A stretch of DNA of 64,000 bases from Pseudomonas putida NBRC 14164 (lineage in GTDB: Bacteria; Pseudomonadota; Gammaproteobacteria; Pseudomonadales; Pseudomonadaceae): contig NC_021505.1 of assembly GCF_000412675.1 (NCBI RefSeq), positions 1,482,501 through 1,546,500 of the forward strand, given 5' to 3'. The notes beneath the pieces are model-generated. The model saw only the letters and a list, made by a program, of their open reading frames with translations. It did no database searches and was not told the origin of the DNA. Positions within the stretch are counted from its first letter, which is position 1. Every line of letters begins with the position of its first letter. A program made the position numbers and the translations under genes. Below are positions 7,431 to 15,594 of the stretch, piece after piece.

Positions 7431-10400
7431 ATGACTGACCACGCCATCGACAAACTGCTGCAAAACCTCGACCACGCCATGATCGCCGACCGCCATCGTC
7501 TGCGCCGGCAACTGCACGAACTGCGCAAGCGCCCCGACGAGGCGAAGCTGGCGCAGTGGGTGGAAAAGGTCCAGGCGTCTTGCGCCCAGGTCACCGCGCG
7601 CCAGCAGAGCGTGCCGACCGTGCGCTACGACGACAACCTGCCGATCGCCGCCAAGCGTGATGAAATCAAGAAGGCCCTGGCCGAAAACCAGGTGCTGGTG
7701 ATCGCCGGCGAAACCGGGTCGGGCAAGACCACCCAGCTGCCGAAAATCTGCCTGGAGCTGGGCCGTGGCAGCCATGGCCTGATCGCCCACACCCAGCCGC
7801 GCCGGATCGCCGCGCGCAGCGTGGCGGCGCGGGTCGCCGAAGAGCTGGGCACGCCTCTGGGCGGGCTGGTCGGCTACCAGGTGCGGTTCGAAGACCAGAG
7901 CGATTCCAACACCCTGGTCAAGCTGATGACCGACGGCATCCTGCTGGCCGAAACCCAGCACGACCGCCTGCTGGAGCGCTACGACACAATCATTGTCGAC
8001 GAAGCCCACGAGCGCAGCCTGAACATCGACTTCCTGCTCGGCTACCTGAAGACCCTGCTGCATCGTCGGCCGGACCTGAAGCTGATCATCACCTCGGCGA
8101 CCATCGACCTGGAGCGCTTCTCCAGGCACTTCGATAACGCGCCAATCATCGAGGTGTCCGGGCGCACCTTCCCGGTAGAAACCTGGTACCGCCCGCTGAC
8201 CAGCGAGCAGGACGAGGAAGGCAACCAGATCGAAGACGACCTCACCGTCGACCAGGCTATCCTCGCCACCCTGGATGAGCTGGCGCACCATGAGCGCAGT
8301 GAGGGCAAGGGCCCGGGCGATGTGCTGATCTTTTTGCCGGGCGAGCGGGAAATCCGCGATGCCGCCGAGATCCTGCGCAAGGCGCAGCTGCGCCACACCG
8401 AGATTTTGCCGTTGTACGCGCGCCTGTCGCCGGCCGAGCAGCAGCGCATCTTCCAACCGCACACCGGGCGCCGCGTGGTGCTGGCCACCAACGTTGCCGA
8501 AACCTCGCTGACCGTGCCTGGCATCCGCTACGTGATCGACACCGGTACCGCGCGCATCAGCCGCTACAGCTACCGCGCCAAGGTACAGCGCCTGCCCATC
8601 GAGGCGGTGTCCCAAGCCAGTGCCAACCAGCGTAAAGGCCGCTGCGGCCGGGTCGAGCCCGGCATCTGCGTACGCCTGTACAGCGAAGAAGATTTCAACA
8701 GCCGGCCCGCGTTCACCGACCCTGAGATCCTGCGCACCAACCTGGCGGCGGTGATCCTGCAGATGCTGCACCTGCGCCTGGGCGCGATCGATGCCTTCCC
8801 GTTCATCGAGCCGCCGGATGGCAAGGCCATCAGCGATGGCTTCAACCTGCTGCAAGAGCTGTCGGCGGTCAACCGCGAGAACCAGCTGACCCCGATCGGC
8901 CGCCAGCTGGCGCGCCTGCCGGTGGACCCACGGCTGGGCCGCATGCTGCTAGAAGGTGCACGCCTGGGCAGCTTGCAGGAAGTGCTGATCGTCACCAGTG
9001 CGCTGTCGGTCCAGGACCCGCGCGAACGCCCGCCGGAGCGCCAGCAGGCCGCCGACCAGGCCCACGCACAGTGGAAGGACGTGGACTCCGACTTCGCCGC
9101 GCTGGTCAACCTGTGGCGTGGTTTTGAAGAGCAGCGCCAGGCGCTGACGGCCAACCCGCTGCGCAACTGGTGCCGCAAGAACTTCCTGAATTACCTGCGC
9201 CTGCGTGAATGGCGCGATGCCCACCGCCAGCTGGCACTGATCTGCCGTGAGCTGCAGTTGACGGTGAACAAGGAACCGTCCGACTACCTGAAGATGCACA
9301 AGGCCATCCTCAGTGGCCTGCTGAGCCAGATCGGCCAGAAGACCGAAGAGGGCGACTACCAGGGTGCTCGCCAACGGCGGTTCTGGGTACACCCGTCGTC
9401 GGGCCTGGGGCGCAAGCGCCCGCAGTGGGTAATGGCCGCCGAACTGGTCGAGACCACCAAGCTGTATGCGCGCATGGTGGCCAAGATCGAGCCGGACTGG
9501 ATCGAGCCGCTGGCCGGCCACCTGGTCAAGAAGAACCACTTCGAACCGCACTGGGAGAAAAAGCGCGGGCAGGTGGTGGCCTATGAGCAGATCACCTTGT
9601 ACGGGCTGATTCTGGTTGGCCGCCGCCCGGTGCACTACGGCCCGATCGACCCGGTTACTTCACGCGAGCTGTTTATCCGGGAAGGCCTGGTGGGGGGCGA
9701 AATCCAGTCGCGAGCCAAGTGCCTGACTGCCAACAAACGCCTGCTTGAGGAGCTTGACGAGCTGGAGGCCAAGGCCCGCCGGCGCGACATCCTGGCCGAC
9801 GAAGAAACGCTGTACGCCTTCTACGAAGCGCGCCTGCCGGCGGAAATACACCAGACCGCGACCTTCGACAGCTGGTACCGCATGGGCAGCCAGAAGGACG
9901 CCAACCTGCTGATCATGCGCGAGGAGGACGTGCTGGCCCGCGAGGCCAGCGAGGTGACCGCAGCGCAGTACCCCGACAGCATGCAAGTGGGTGAGCTGCG
10001 CCTGCCGCTGAGCTACCATTTCGAGCCCGGCCACCCGCGTGACGGCGTGACTGTGCGGGTGCCGGCACCGCTGTTGCCAAGCCTGCCCGGTGAACGCCTG
10101 GAATGGCTGGTGCCGGGCCTGCTTGAAGCCAAGTGCGTGGCGCTGGTGCGCAACTTGCCAAAGGCCCTGCGCAAGAACTTCGTGCCGGTGCCGGACTTCG
10201 TCAAGGCCTCGCTGGCGCGCATGACGTTCGGCCAAGGGGCGCTGCCGCAGGCCCTGGGCCAGGAGCTGTTACGCATGACCGGTGCGCGGGTGTCCGATGA
10301 GGCCTGGGAAGAATCGGTCAAACTGGTCGAAGGCCACCTGCGGATGAACATCGAAGTGGTCGATGGCCAAGGCAAGTTCCTTGGCGAAGGCCGCGACCTG

Positions 10401-11336
10401 GCCGAGCTGACCGCACGCTTTGCCGCTGCCAGCCAGGCAGCGCTGGCTGTGCCGCGTGATGCCAAAAGCGAACAGCCGGTACAGGCCAAAGCCTTCAGCG
10501 AGGTGAAACAGACCGCCCAGCAGAAGATTGCCGGCCTGTCGATGACCGTGTACCCGGCGCTGGTCGAAGACAACGGCACCGTGCGCGAAGGGCGCTTCTC
10601 GACCCAGGCCGAAGCCGAGTTCCAGCACCGTCGCGCGTTGCAACGGCTGTTGCTGCAGCAACTGGCCGAGCCGGCCAAGTTCCTGCGCGGCAAGCTGCCG
10701 GGGCTGACCGAACTGGGCCTGCTGTACCGTGACATGGGCCGGGTCGAGGCGCTGGTCGAAGACATTCTGCTGGCCAGCCTGGACAGCTGCATTCTCGAGG
10801 GAGAACAACCACTGCCTCGTGATGGCGCGGCCCTGGCCGGGCTGGCTGAACGCAAGCGCGGCAGCTGGGCCGAGCATGCCGAGCGCCTGGCGCGGCTGAC
10901 GTTGGAGGTGCTGAAGCTCTGGCATGGCCTGCAGAAGCGCTTCAAGGGCAAGATCGACCTGAGCCAGGCGGTGGCGCTGAACGACATCAAGCAGCAGCTA
11001 AGCAACCTGGTATACCCGGGCTTTGTGCGCGAAACGCCCGCGGCGTGGTTCAAGGAGCTGCCACGCTACCTCAAGGCGGTGGAACTGCGCCTGGAAAAGC
11101 TGGGTTCGCAAGTGCAGAAGGACCGGGTCTGGTCCGGCGAGCTGGCCAACCTGTGGGCGCAGTACAAGGCCCGTGCCGACAAGCACGCCCAAGAGGGCAA
11201 GCGTGATGAGCAACTGGCTTTGTACCGTTGGTGGCTGGAGGAATATCGGGTGTCGTTGTTTGCCCAGCAGTTGGGGACCAAGGTGCCGATTTCTGACAAG
11301 CGACTGAGCAAACAGTGGAGTCAGGTGGAAGGCTAA
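7431..11336 (+). CDS. hrpA: ATP-dependent RNA helicase HrpA
   Basis: 1301 aa, matching E. coli HrpA (1300). Cytoplasmic DEAH-box helicase; in E. coli it resolves stalled or collided ribosomes and processes some mRNAs. Walker A GETGSGKT is at about residues 93-100, the DEAH box in IIVDEAHERS near 190, TSATID after it, and the helicase C motifs in ATNVAETSLTVPG and QRKGRCGRV. The long C-terminal half is the DUF3418-type region typical of HrpA. Start ATG 7431 gives the family length; the frame stays open upstream to 7257. The preceding gap is taken by a REP pair and by the 10-codon frame MKKQAHLHH, which has no ribosome-binding site. Confidence 0.93.
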   Translation: MTDHAIDKLLQNLDHAMIADRHRLRRQLHELRKRPDEAKLAQWVEKVQASCAQVTARQQSVPTVRYDDNLPIAAKRDEIKKALAENQVLVIAGETGSGKTTQLPKICLELGRGSHGLIAHTQPRRIAARSVAARVAEELGTPLGGLVGYQVRFEDQSDSNTLVKLMTDGILLAETQHDRLLERYDTIIVDEAHERSLNIDFLLGYLKTLLHRRPDLKLIITSATIDLERFSRHFDNAPIIEVSGRTFPVETWYRPLTSEQDEEGNQIEDDLTVDQAILATLDELAHHERSEGKGPGDVLIFLPGEREIRDAAEILRKAQLRHTEILPLYARLSPAEQQRIFQPHTGRRVVLATNVAETSLTVPGIRYVIDTGTARISRYSYRAKVQRLPIEAVSQASANQRKGRCGRVEPGICVRLYSEEDFNSRPAFTDPEILRTNLAAVILQMLHLRLGAIDAFPFIEPPDGKAISDGFNLLQELSAVNRENQLTPIGRQLARLPVDPRLGRMLLEGARLGSLQEVLIVTSALSVQDPRERPPERQQAADQAHAQWKDVDSDFAALVNLWRGFEEQRQALTANPLRNWCRKNFLNYLRLREWRDAHRQLALICRELQLTVNKEPSDYLKMHKAILSGLLSQIGQKTEEGDYQGARQRRFWVHPSSGLGRKRPQWVMAAELVETTKLYARMVAKIEPDWIEPLAGHLVKKNHFEPHWEKKRGQVVAYEQITLYGLILVGRRPVHYGPIDPVTSRELFIREGLVGGEIQSRAKCLTANKRLLEELDELEAKARRRDILADEETLYAFYEARLPAEIHQTATFDSWYRMGSQKDANLLIMREEDVLAREASEVTAAQYPDSMQVGELRLPLSYHFEPGHPRDGVTVRVPAPLLPSLPGERLEWLVPGLLEAKCVALVRNLPKALRKNFVPVPDFVKASLARMTFGQGALPQALGQELLRMTGARVSDEAWEESVKLVEGHLRMNIEVVDGQGKFLGEGRDLAELTARFAAASQAALAVPRDAKSEQPVQAKAFSEVKQTAQQKIAGLSMTVYPALVEDNGTVREGRFSTQAEAEFQHRRALQRLLLQQLAEPAKFLRGKLPGLTELGLLYRDMGRVEALVEDILLASLDSCILEGEQPLPRDGAALAGLAERKRGSWAEHAERLARLTLEVLKLWHGLQKRFKGKIDLSQAVALNDIKQQLSNLVYPGFVRETPAAWFKELPRYLKAVELRLEKLGSQVQKDRVWSGELANLWAQYKARADKHAQEGKRDEQLALYRWWLEEYRVSLFAQQLGTKVPISDKRLSKQWSQVEG

Positions 11337-11370
11337 ACTTCTACAGTTGTGGCAATATTGGTGCAATTTG

Positions 11371-11413
11371 GGGCCGCTTTGCGGCCCTTCGCGGGCACGC
11401 CCGCTCCCACAGG
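11371..11413. repeat. Single REP copy downstream of hrpA
   Basis: One unpaired copy reading GGCCGCTTTGCGGCCC, then TTCGCGGGCACGCCCGCTCCCACAGG in two overlapping hairpins. It joins the GGCCGCNNNGCGGCC hairpin of one REP type to the CTCCCACAGG copy of another. Confidence 0.75.
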
Positions 11414-11435
11414 AGACAAGCCTACGCCCCTAAAT

Positions 11436-11451
11436 TGGCACTAAAGTGCCA
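11436..11451. promoter_or_regulatory. Short palindrome upstream of fabH-like gene
   Basis: TGGCACT-AA-AGTGCCA, perfect 7-bp arms, 62 bp before the start codon of the next gene. It may be an operator. It looks at first like a sigma-54 promoter, but the GG to GC spacing is one base short. Confidence 0.35.
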
Positions 11452-11512
11452 TTAACCTGCCATATTTCCAGCCAGCGCCCCGTGGCGATGGCCTTTGACC
11501 AGAGGAACGACC

Positions 11513-12634
11513 GTGCATAACGTCGTGATCAGCGGCACCGGCCTGTACACCCCGGCCCAGAGCATTTCCAACGAAGAACTGGTGGCCTCTTTCAACGCCT
11601 GGTCGCAGCAGTTCAACCAGGACAACGCCGCCGCCATCGAGCGCGGTGAAGTCGAAGCGGCGCCGGTGTCCGACGCGGCATTCATCGAAAAGGCCTCGGG
11701 CATCAAGAGCCGCTTCGTCATGGACAAGGCCGGCATACTCGACCCGCAGCGCATGAAACCACGCCTGCCAGAGCGTTCCAACGACGAACCGTCGGTGCTC
11801 TGCGAAATGGCCGTGGCCGCCGCTCGCCAGGCCCTGGAGCGCGCCGGCCGCACGGCTGCCGATGTCGACGGGGTGATCGTCGCCTGCTCCAACTTGCAGC
11901 GCCCATACCCGGCCATTGCTATCGAAGTACAACAGGCGCTGGGCATCCAGGGCTTTGCCTTCGACATGAACGTGGCCTGCTCGTCGGCCACCTTCGGCAT
12001 CCAGACCGCCGCCAACAGCGTGGCCCTGGGCCAGGCGCGCGCGGTACTGATGGTCAACCCGGAGGTGTGCACTGGCCACCTGAACTTCCGTGACCGTGAC
12101 AGCCACTTCATTTTCGGTGATGCCGCCACGGCGGTGCTGATCGAGCGTGCCGACCAGGCCACCTCGGCGCATCAGTTCGACATCGTCAGCAGCAAGTTGT
12201 GGACCGAGTTTTCCAACAACATCCGCAACAACTTCGGCTTCCTCAACCGTGCGGCGGAAGAGGGTGAGGGTGCGGCAGACAAACTGTTCATCCAGGAAGG
12301 CCGCAAGGTGTTCCGCGAGGTGTGCCCGAAAGTGGCCGAGCTGATCGGTGAGCACCTGCAGGAAAACGGCCTGCAACCGAGCGATGTGAAGCGCTTCTGG
12401 CTGCACCAGGCGAACCTCAGCATGAACCACCTGATCGTCAAGAAGCTGCTGGGGCGTGAAGTGGCCGAGGAGGATGCACCGGTGATTCTCGACCGTTATG
12501 CCAACACCAGTTCGGCGGGGTCGGTGATTGCCTTCCACCTTTATCAGGATGACCTGGCCAAGGGCTCGCTGGGCGTGTTGAGCTCGTTTGGTGCGGGGTA
12601 TTCGATTGGTAGTGTGATCTTGCGCAAGCGCTGA
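11513..12634 (+). CDS. Beta-ketoacyl-ACP synthase III-like enzyme (FabH2)
   Basis: 373 aa thiolase-fold condensing enzyme with the FabH triad: Cys in NVACSSATFG (about residue 156), His in WLHQANLSMN (about 298) and Asn in RYANTSSAGS (about 331). A GTG start at 11513 is chosen, with AGAGG 7 bp upstream. The protein is longer than canonical FabH (about 320). It resembles PA3286 of P. aeruginosa, reported to condense acyl-CoA from beta-oxidation with malonyl-ACP, shunting fatty acids into synthesis. The nearby fadD pair fits that role. The exact acyl substrate is inferred. Confidence 0.82.
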   Translation: MHNVVISGTGLYTPAQSISNEELVASFNAWSQQFNQDNAAAIERGEVEAAPVSDAAFIEKASGIKSRFVMDKAGILDPQRMKPRLPERSNDEPSVLCEMAVAAARQALERAGRTAADVDGVIVACSNLQRPYPAIAIEVQQALGIQGFAFDMNVACSSATFGIQTAANSVALGQARAVLMVNPEVCTGHLNFRDRDSHFIFGDAATAVLIERADQATSAHQFDIVSSKLWTEFSNNIRNNFGFLNRAAEEGEGAADKLFIQEGRKVFREVCPKVAELIGEHLQENGLQPSDVKRFWLHQANLSMNHLIVKKLLGREVAEEDAPVILDRYANTSSAGSVIAFHLYQDDLAKGSLGVLSSFGAGYSIGSVILRKR

Positions 12635-12652
12635 TTTGTGAGGCGCTTGTTA

Positions 12653-12749
12653 CGGCCCTTTCGCGGGCTTGCCCGCTCCCACAGGTACAGCTCAGTTCTC
12701 AAGGCCTGTGGTGATCCTGTGGGAGCGGGCAAGCCCGCGAAGGGGCCGG
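12653..12749. repeat. Paired inverted REP element, CGGGCTTGCCCGC type
   Basis: CGCGGGCTTGCCCGCTCCCACAGG and its inverted copy ending CGGGCAAGCCCGCG flank about 30 bp. It lies between the convergent fabH-like and porin genes. Confidence 0.85.
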
Positions 12750-12764
12750 CGCATTTCACACAGG

Positions 12765-12806
12765 CAAAAAAAGCGGGAAACGCCGGATGGGGTCGGCGTT
12801 TCCCGC
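12765..12806 (-). terminator. Rho-independent terminator of the porin gene
   Basis: A 13-bp perfect stem AGCGGGAAACGCC/GGCGTTTCCCGCT (12771-12783 and 12794-12806) with a 10-nt loop. Read leftward, it is followed by seven T residues. It lies 28 bp after the porin stop codon. Confidence 0.9.
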
Positions 12807-12833
12807 TTCAGCTTTAAGCAGAGAGGGTGACGC

Positions 12834-14078
12834 TTAGAACTTGGCTTCCAGGTCTACCTGCAGGGTGTCTACGTCAGCATCGCTGTTCGGCAGGTTGGAG
12901 TAGTCGGTCTTGGCCATCATGTAGGCCGCGCCCAGGGCGAAGTTCTTGTCGATTTCGTAACCCACTTTGAACTTGTGGCCACGGGAACCGGTGAAGCCGT
13001 TACCGAAGTCGGAGTCGGTGAACAGGCTCACTACACCGTTACGCTGCACGTCGCGGTAGTTGTAGTCCAGGCTCCAGGCGCCGATCTTGCTCTTCAGGCC
13101 AGCCAGCCAGGCCTTGTCCTTGCCATCGGTGCTTTCGGTGTTCTTGACGAACTGGCCGTAAGCCGACAGTGGGATGGCGAAGCCGGTGAAGTCGACCTGG
13201 CCGAAACCTTCCACCAGCTGGAACTCGTTGGTGGTGTTGCCCAGCGAAGCCAGGGCAGCCGAGGCCTTGTCGTTGTCGTAGCCATAGATGCTGCCGCCCA
13301 CGGTAACCTTGACGGTGTCAGCCGCGTTGAACTTGGTGCCCAACTGGGCCGCATACAGCTGTGCGTCGTGCTTGTACTGCACGCCGTCGCCGTCTACGTT
13401 GTCCTTCAGGTTGTAGTGGCCGATGCTGCCGAACACTTCGGCCGGGCCGAGGTTGGTCTTGTAGGTGGCCGCTACGCCTTCCGGGTTGATGTCGCTGTCC
13501 CAGATGATGTCGCCCATGCTCACCCATGGCTGCATCATCTTGCCGCCGATGAGGTGCAGGTTTGGCACGGCAGTCGGGTGCCAGTCGAGGTAGGCCAGGT
13601 CGACCCACAGCGATTTCTTCTCGAAGTAGTTGTCCAGGCTCTGGTTGGTCGAGCGGGCATCGGCGCTGCTGCCGGTGGCCACACGCACGCCGGCGTCGAC
13701 CTGTGGGTTGATCTCGCTGTAGAAACCGACACGGGCACGCACGCGCTCACGGTCCTGGTTGCCACTGCGGGAGATCGGGTTGTCGACGTTGACGTCTTCG
13801 TAACGCAGGCGCACGTCACCCTTGATCTGGGTCTTGGCGGCCCATGCCACTTTTTGTTCAAAGGAGCTCATACGTTCGGACTGAGCTTTCTGGTCGGCCT
13901 TTTCCTTGGTTTCTTTTGCCAGGTCGCCCTGCAGTTCGTTGTACTGCGCCTGGTTGATCGAGCCGTTGGCGCGGAGCATTTCGAGCAGCTTGGCGTCGAC
14001 AGCAGCACTGGCCGGGGCGCTCAGAGCCAGCATCATGCCGGTGAGGCTCACTCCGGTAAGTGTAGAAACAAGACGCAT
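12834..14078 (-). CDS. Putative outer-membrane porin (Porin_5-like)
   Basis: 414 aa. A Sec signal peptide occupies about residues 1-26 (MRLVSTLTGVSL, cut after APASA). It is followed by a short helical, Gln/Lys/Glu-rich segment (LLEMLRANGSINQAQYNELQ, about 28-70), then alternating beta strands rich in Tyr and Gly. It ends in Phe (LEAKF), the usual outer-membrane C-terminus. The helix before a barrel is seen in the 'putative porin' family with a trimerising coiled coil. The ATG complement is at 14076-14078 with AGGGAGA 5 bp upstream. Substrate unknown. It is divergent from the FemAB-like gene. Confidence 0.75.
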   Translation of the reverse strand: MRLVSTLTGVSLTGMMLALSAPASAAVDAKLLEMLRANGSINQAQYNELQGDLAKETKEKADQKAQSERMSSFEQKVAWAAKTQIKGDVRLRYEDVNVDNPISRSGNQDRERVRARVGFYSEINPQVDAGVRVATGSSADARSTNQSLDNYFEKKSLWVDLAYLDWHPTAVPNLHLIGGKMMQPWVSMGDIIWDSDINPEGVAATYKTNLGPAEVFGSIGHYNLKDNVDGDGVQYKHDAQLYAAQLGTKFNAADTVKVTVGGSIYGYDNDKASAALASLGNTTNEFQLVEGFGQVDFTGFAIPLSAYGQFVKNTESTDGKDKAWLAGLKSKIGAWSLDYNYRDVQRNGVVSLFTDSDFGNGFTGSRGHKFKVGYEIDKNFALGAAYMMAKTDYSNLPNSDADVDTLQVDLEAKF

Positions 14079-14341
14079 AAGGTTCTCCCTACTGAAAAAA
14101 AATGGGGGAGGCTCAAGCGCCTGCCCCTGCGTTGGCATGTCTTCGGAAAGGGCCTGAATAGACAGGTTCTGGGGTTCCGGAAAACAGGCGCAAGTATTGC
14201 GGGGGCCAATGACAGATTAATGTCTAATTAGTGGCACTGTTGTTAAGTAATTGAGAGTAAAAGGATCAGCCCGGCTTTCGTCATTTGAGTGCGGAGCGTT
14301 CCTTGGGGATACTGAACGCCTTCAGACAGCGAGCCGAAACC

Positions 14342-15469
14342 GTGACCAGCCTGTATAGCCTTGCCCATTTGCGTGATCTTCCGGCGGCCACCTGGGATGC
14401 CCTGGTGCCGGCGGGCCAACCGTTCCTGCGCCATGCCTTCCTCAGCGCGATGGAAGACAGCGGCAGTGTGCAGCGCAACACCGGCTGGGCCGCCGAGCAC
14501 CTGGTGCTGGAGCGTGACGGGCAGGTACGGGCGCTGCTGCCGGCGTACCGCAAGTGGCACTCGTTTGGCGAGTATGTGTTCGATCACGGCTGGGCCGATG
14601 CTTGTGAACGGGCCGGTATTGCCTACTACCCCAAGCTGCTCGGCGCTGTGCCGTTCAGCCCGGTCAGCGGCCCACGCCTGCTGACGGCCGACCCGGCTGA
14701 CGGTTTGCTGATGCTGCAGGCCCTGCCGGAGTATCTGGGCAAGGGCGGACTTTCCAGTGCGCACATCAACTTCACCGACCCGGCGCTGGACGCGCAGTTG
14801 GCGGGCCTGCCAGGATGGTTGGAGCGCCTGGGCTGTCAGTTCCACTGGCAAAACCGGGGCTACCGCGACTTCCAGGATTTTCTCGACAGCCTGAGCTCGC
14901 GCAAGCGCAAGCAGATGCGCAAGGAGCGTGAGCAGGTGGCGGGCCAGGGCATCGAATTCCGTTGGTATCGCGGTGATGAACTGGACGAGGCACAGTGGGA
15001 TTTCGTCTTTCAGTGTTATGCCAACACCTATGCGGTGCGCCGACGCGCGCCTTACCTGACCCGCGAGTTTTTCAGCCTGCTGGCCGAACGCATGCCCGAG
15101 GCATTGCGTGTGGTGATGGCCCGTCAGGGTGGGCGCGATGTAGCGATGGCCTTGAGCCTGGTGGGGGGTGACAGCCTGTTTGGCCGCTACTGGGGGTGCC
15201 TGGATGAGTTCGACCGGCTGCATTTCGAAACGTGTTTCTACCAGGGCATGGATTTTGCCATTGCCGAGGGTTACCAGCGTTTCGATGCCGGGGCGCAGGG
15301 CGAGCACAAGCTGATACGCGGGTTTGAGCCTGTGCTGACGCGGTCCTGGCATTACCTGCTGCACCCGGGGTTGCGGCGGGCGGTGGAGGATTTTCTGCTG
15401 CAAGAGCGGGAAGGGGTCAAGGGGTATGCCGAGGAGGCGAGGGGGATGTTGCCCTACCGCCGGGACTGA
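14342..15469 (+). CDS. FemAB-like/GNAT acyltransferase (COG3146 family)
   Basis: 375 aa, family length. Motifs include HINFTDPALDAQL, FHWQNRGYRDFQDFLDSLSSRKRKQMRKERE and GRYWGCLDEFDRLHFETCFYQGMDFAI, which I associate with the PF04339 (FemAB-like, GNAT fold) group of unknown substrate. GTG 14342 gives a start MTSLYSLAHLRDLP. The frame is open to 14285, with no better ribosome-binding site there. It is cytoplasmic and monocistronic, followed by a REPIN. No experimental function known to me. Confidence 0.7.
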   Translation: MTSLYSLAHLRDLPAATWDALVPAGQPFLRHAFLSAMEDSGSVQRNTGWAAEHLVLERDGQVRALLPAYRKWHSFGEYVFDHGWADACERAGIAYYPKLLGAVPFSPVSGPRLLTADPADGLLMLQALPEYLGKGGLSSAHINFTDPALDAQLAGLPGWLERLGCQFHWQNRGYRDFQDFLDSLSSRKRKQMRKEREQVAGQGIEFRWYRGDELDEAQWDFVFQCYANTYAVRRRAPYLTREFFSLLAERMPEALRVVMARQGGRDVAMALSLVGGDSLFGRYWGCLDEFDRLHFETCFYQGMDFAIAEGYQRFDAGAQGEHKLIRGFEPVLTRSWHYLLHPGLRRAVEDFLLQEREGVKGYAEEARGMLPYRRD

Positions 15470-15490
15470 GGGTTTTGTATTGCTTGTAAT

Positions 15491-15584
15491 GGCCCTATCG
15501 CCGGCAAGCCAGCTCCCACAGGACTACCACAGGCCTTGAAATATGTGGAGTAATTGTGGGAGCTGGCTTGCCGGCGATAGGGCC
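15491..15584. repeat. Paired inverted REP element, GCCGGCAAGCCAGCTCCCACAG type
   Basis: GGCCCTATCGCCGGCAAGCC then AGCTCCCACAGG, and the exact inverted copy ending in GGCGATAGGGCC, around about 30 bp. It lies between convergent genes. This type recurs at 22965, 25854, 28529, 31143, 37297 and 59037. Confidence 0.88.
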
Positions 15585-15594
15585 GGTGCGGTAC

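Noticed and set aside
11436..11451. Possible sigma-54 promoter TGGCAC...GC before the fabH-like gene
   Set aside because: GG to GC spacing is one base short and the -12 element reads TGCC rather than TTGC. It is better described as a palindrome.
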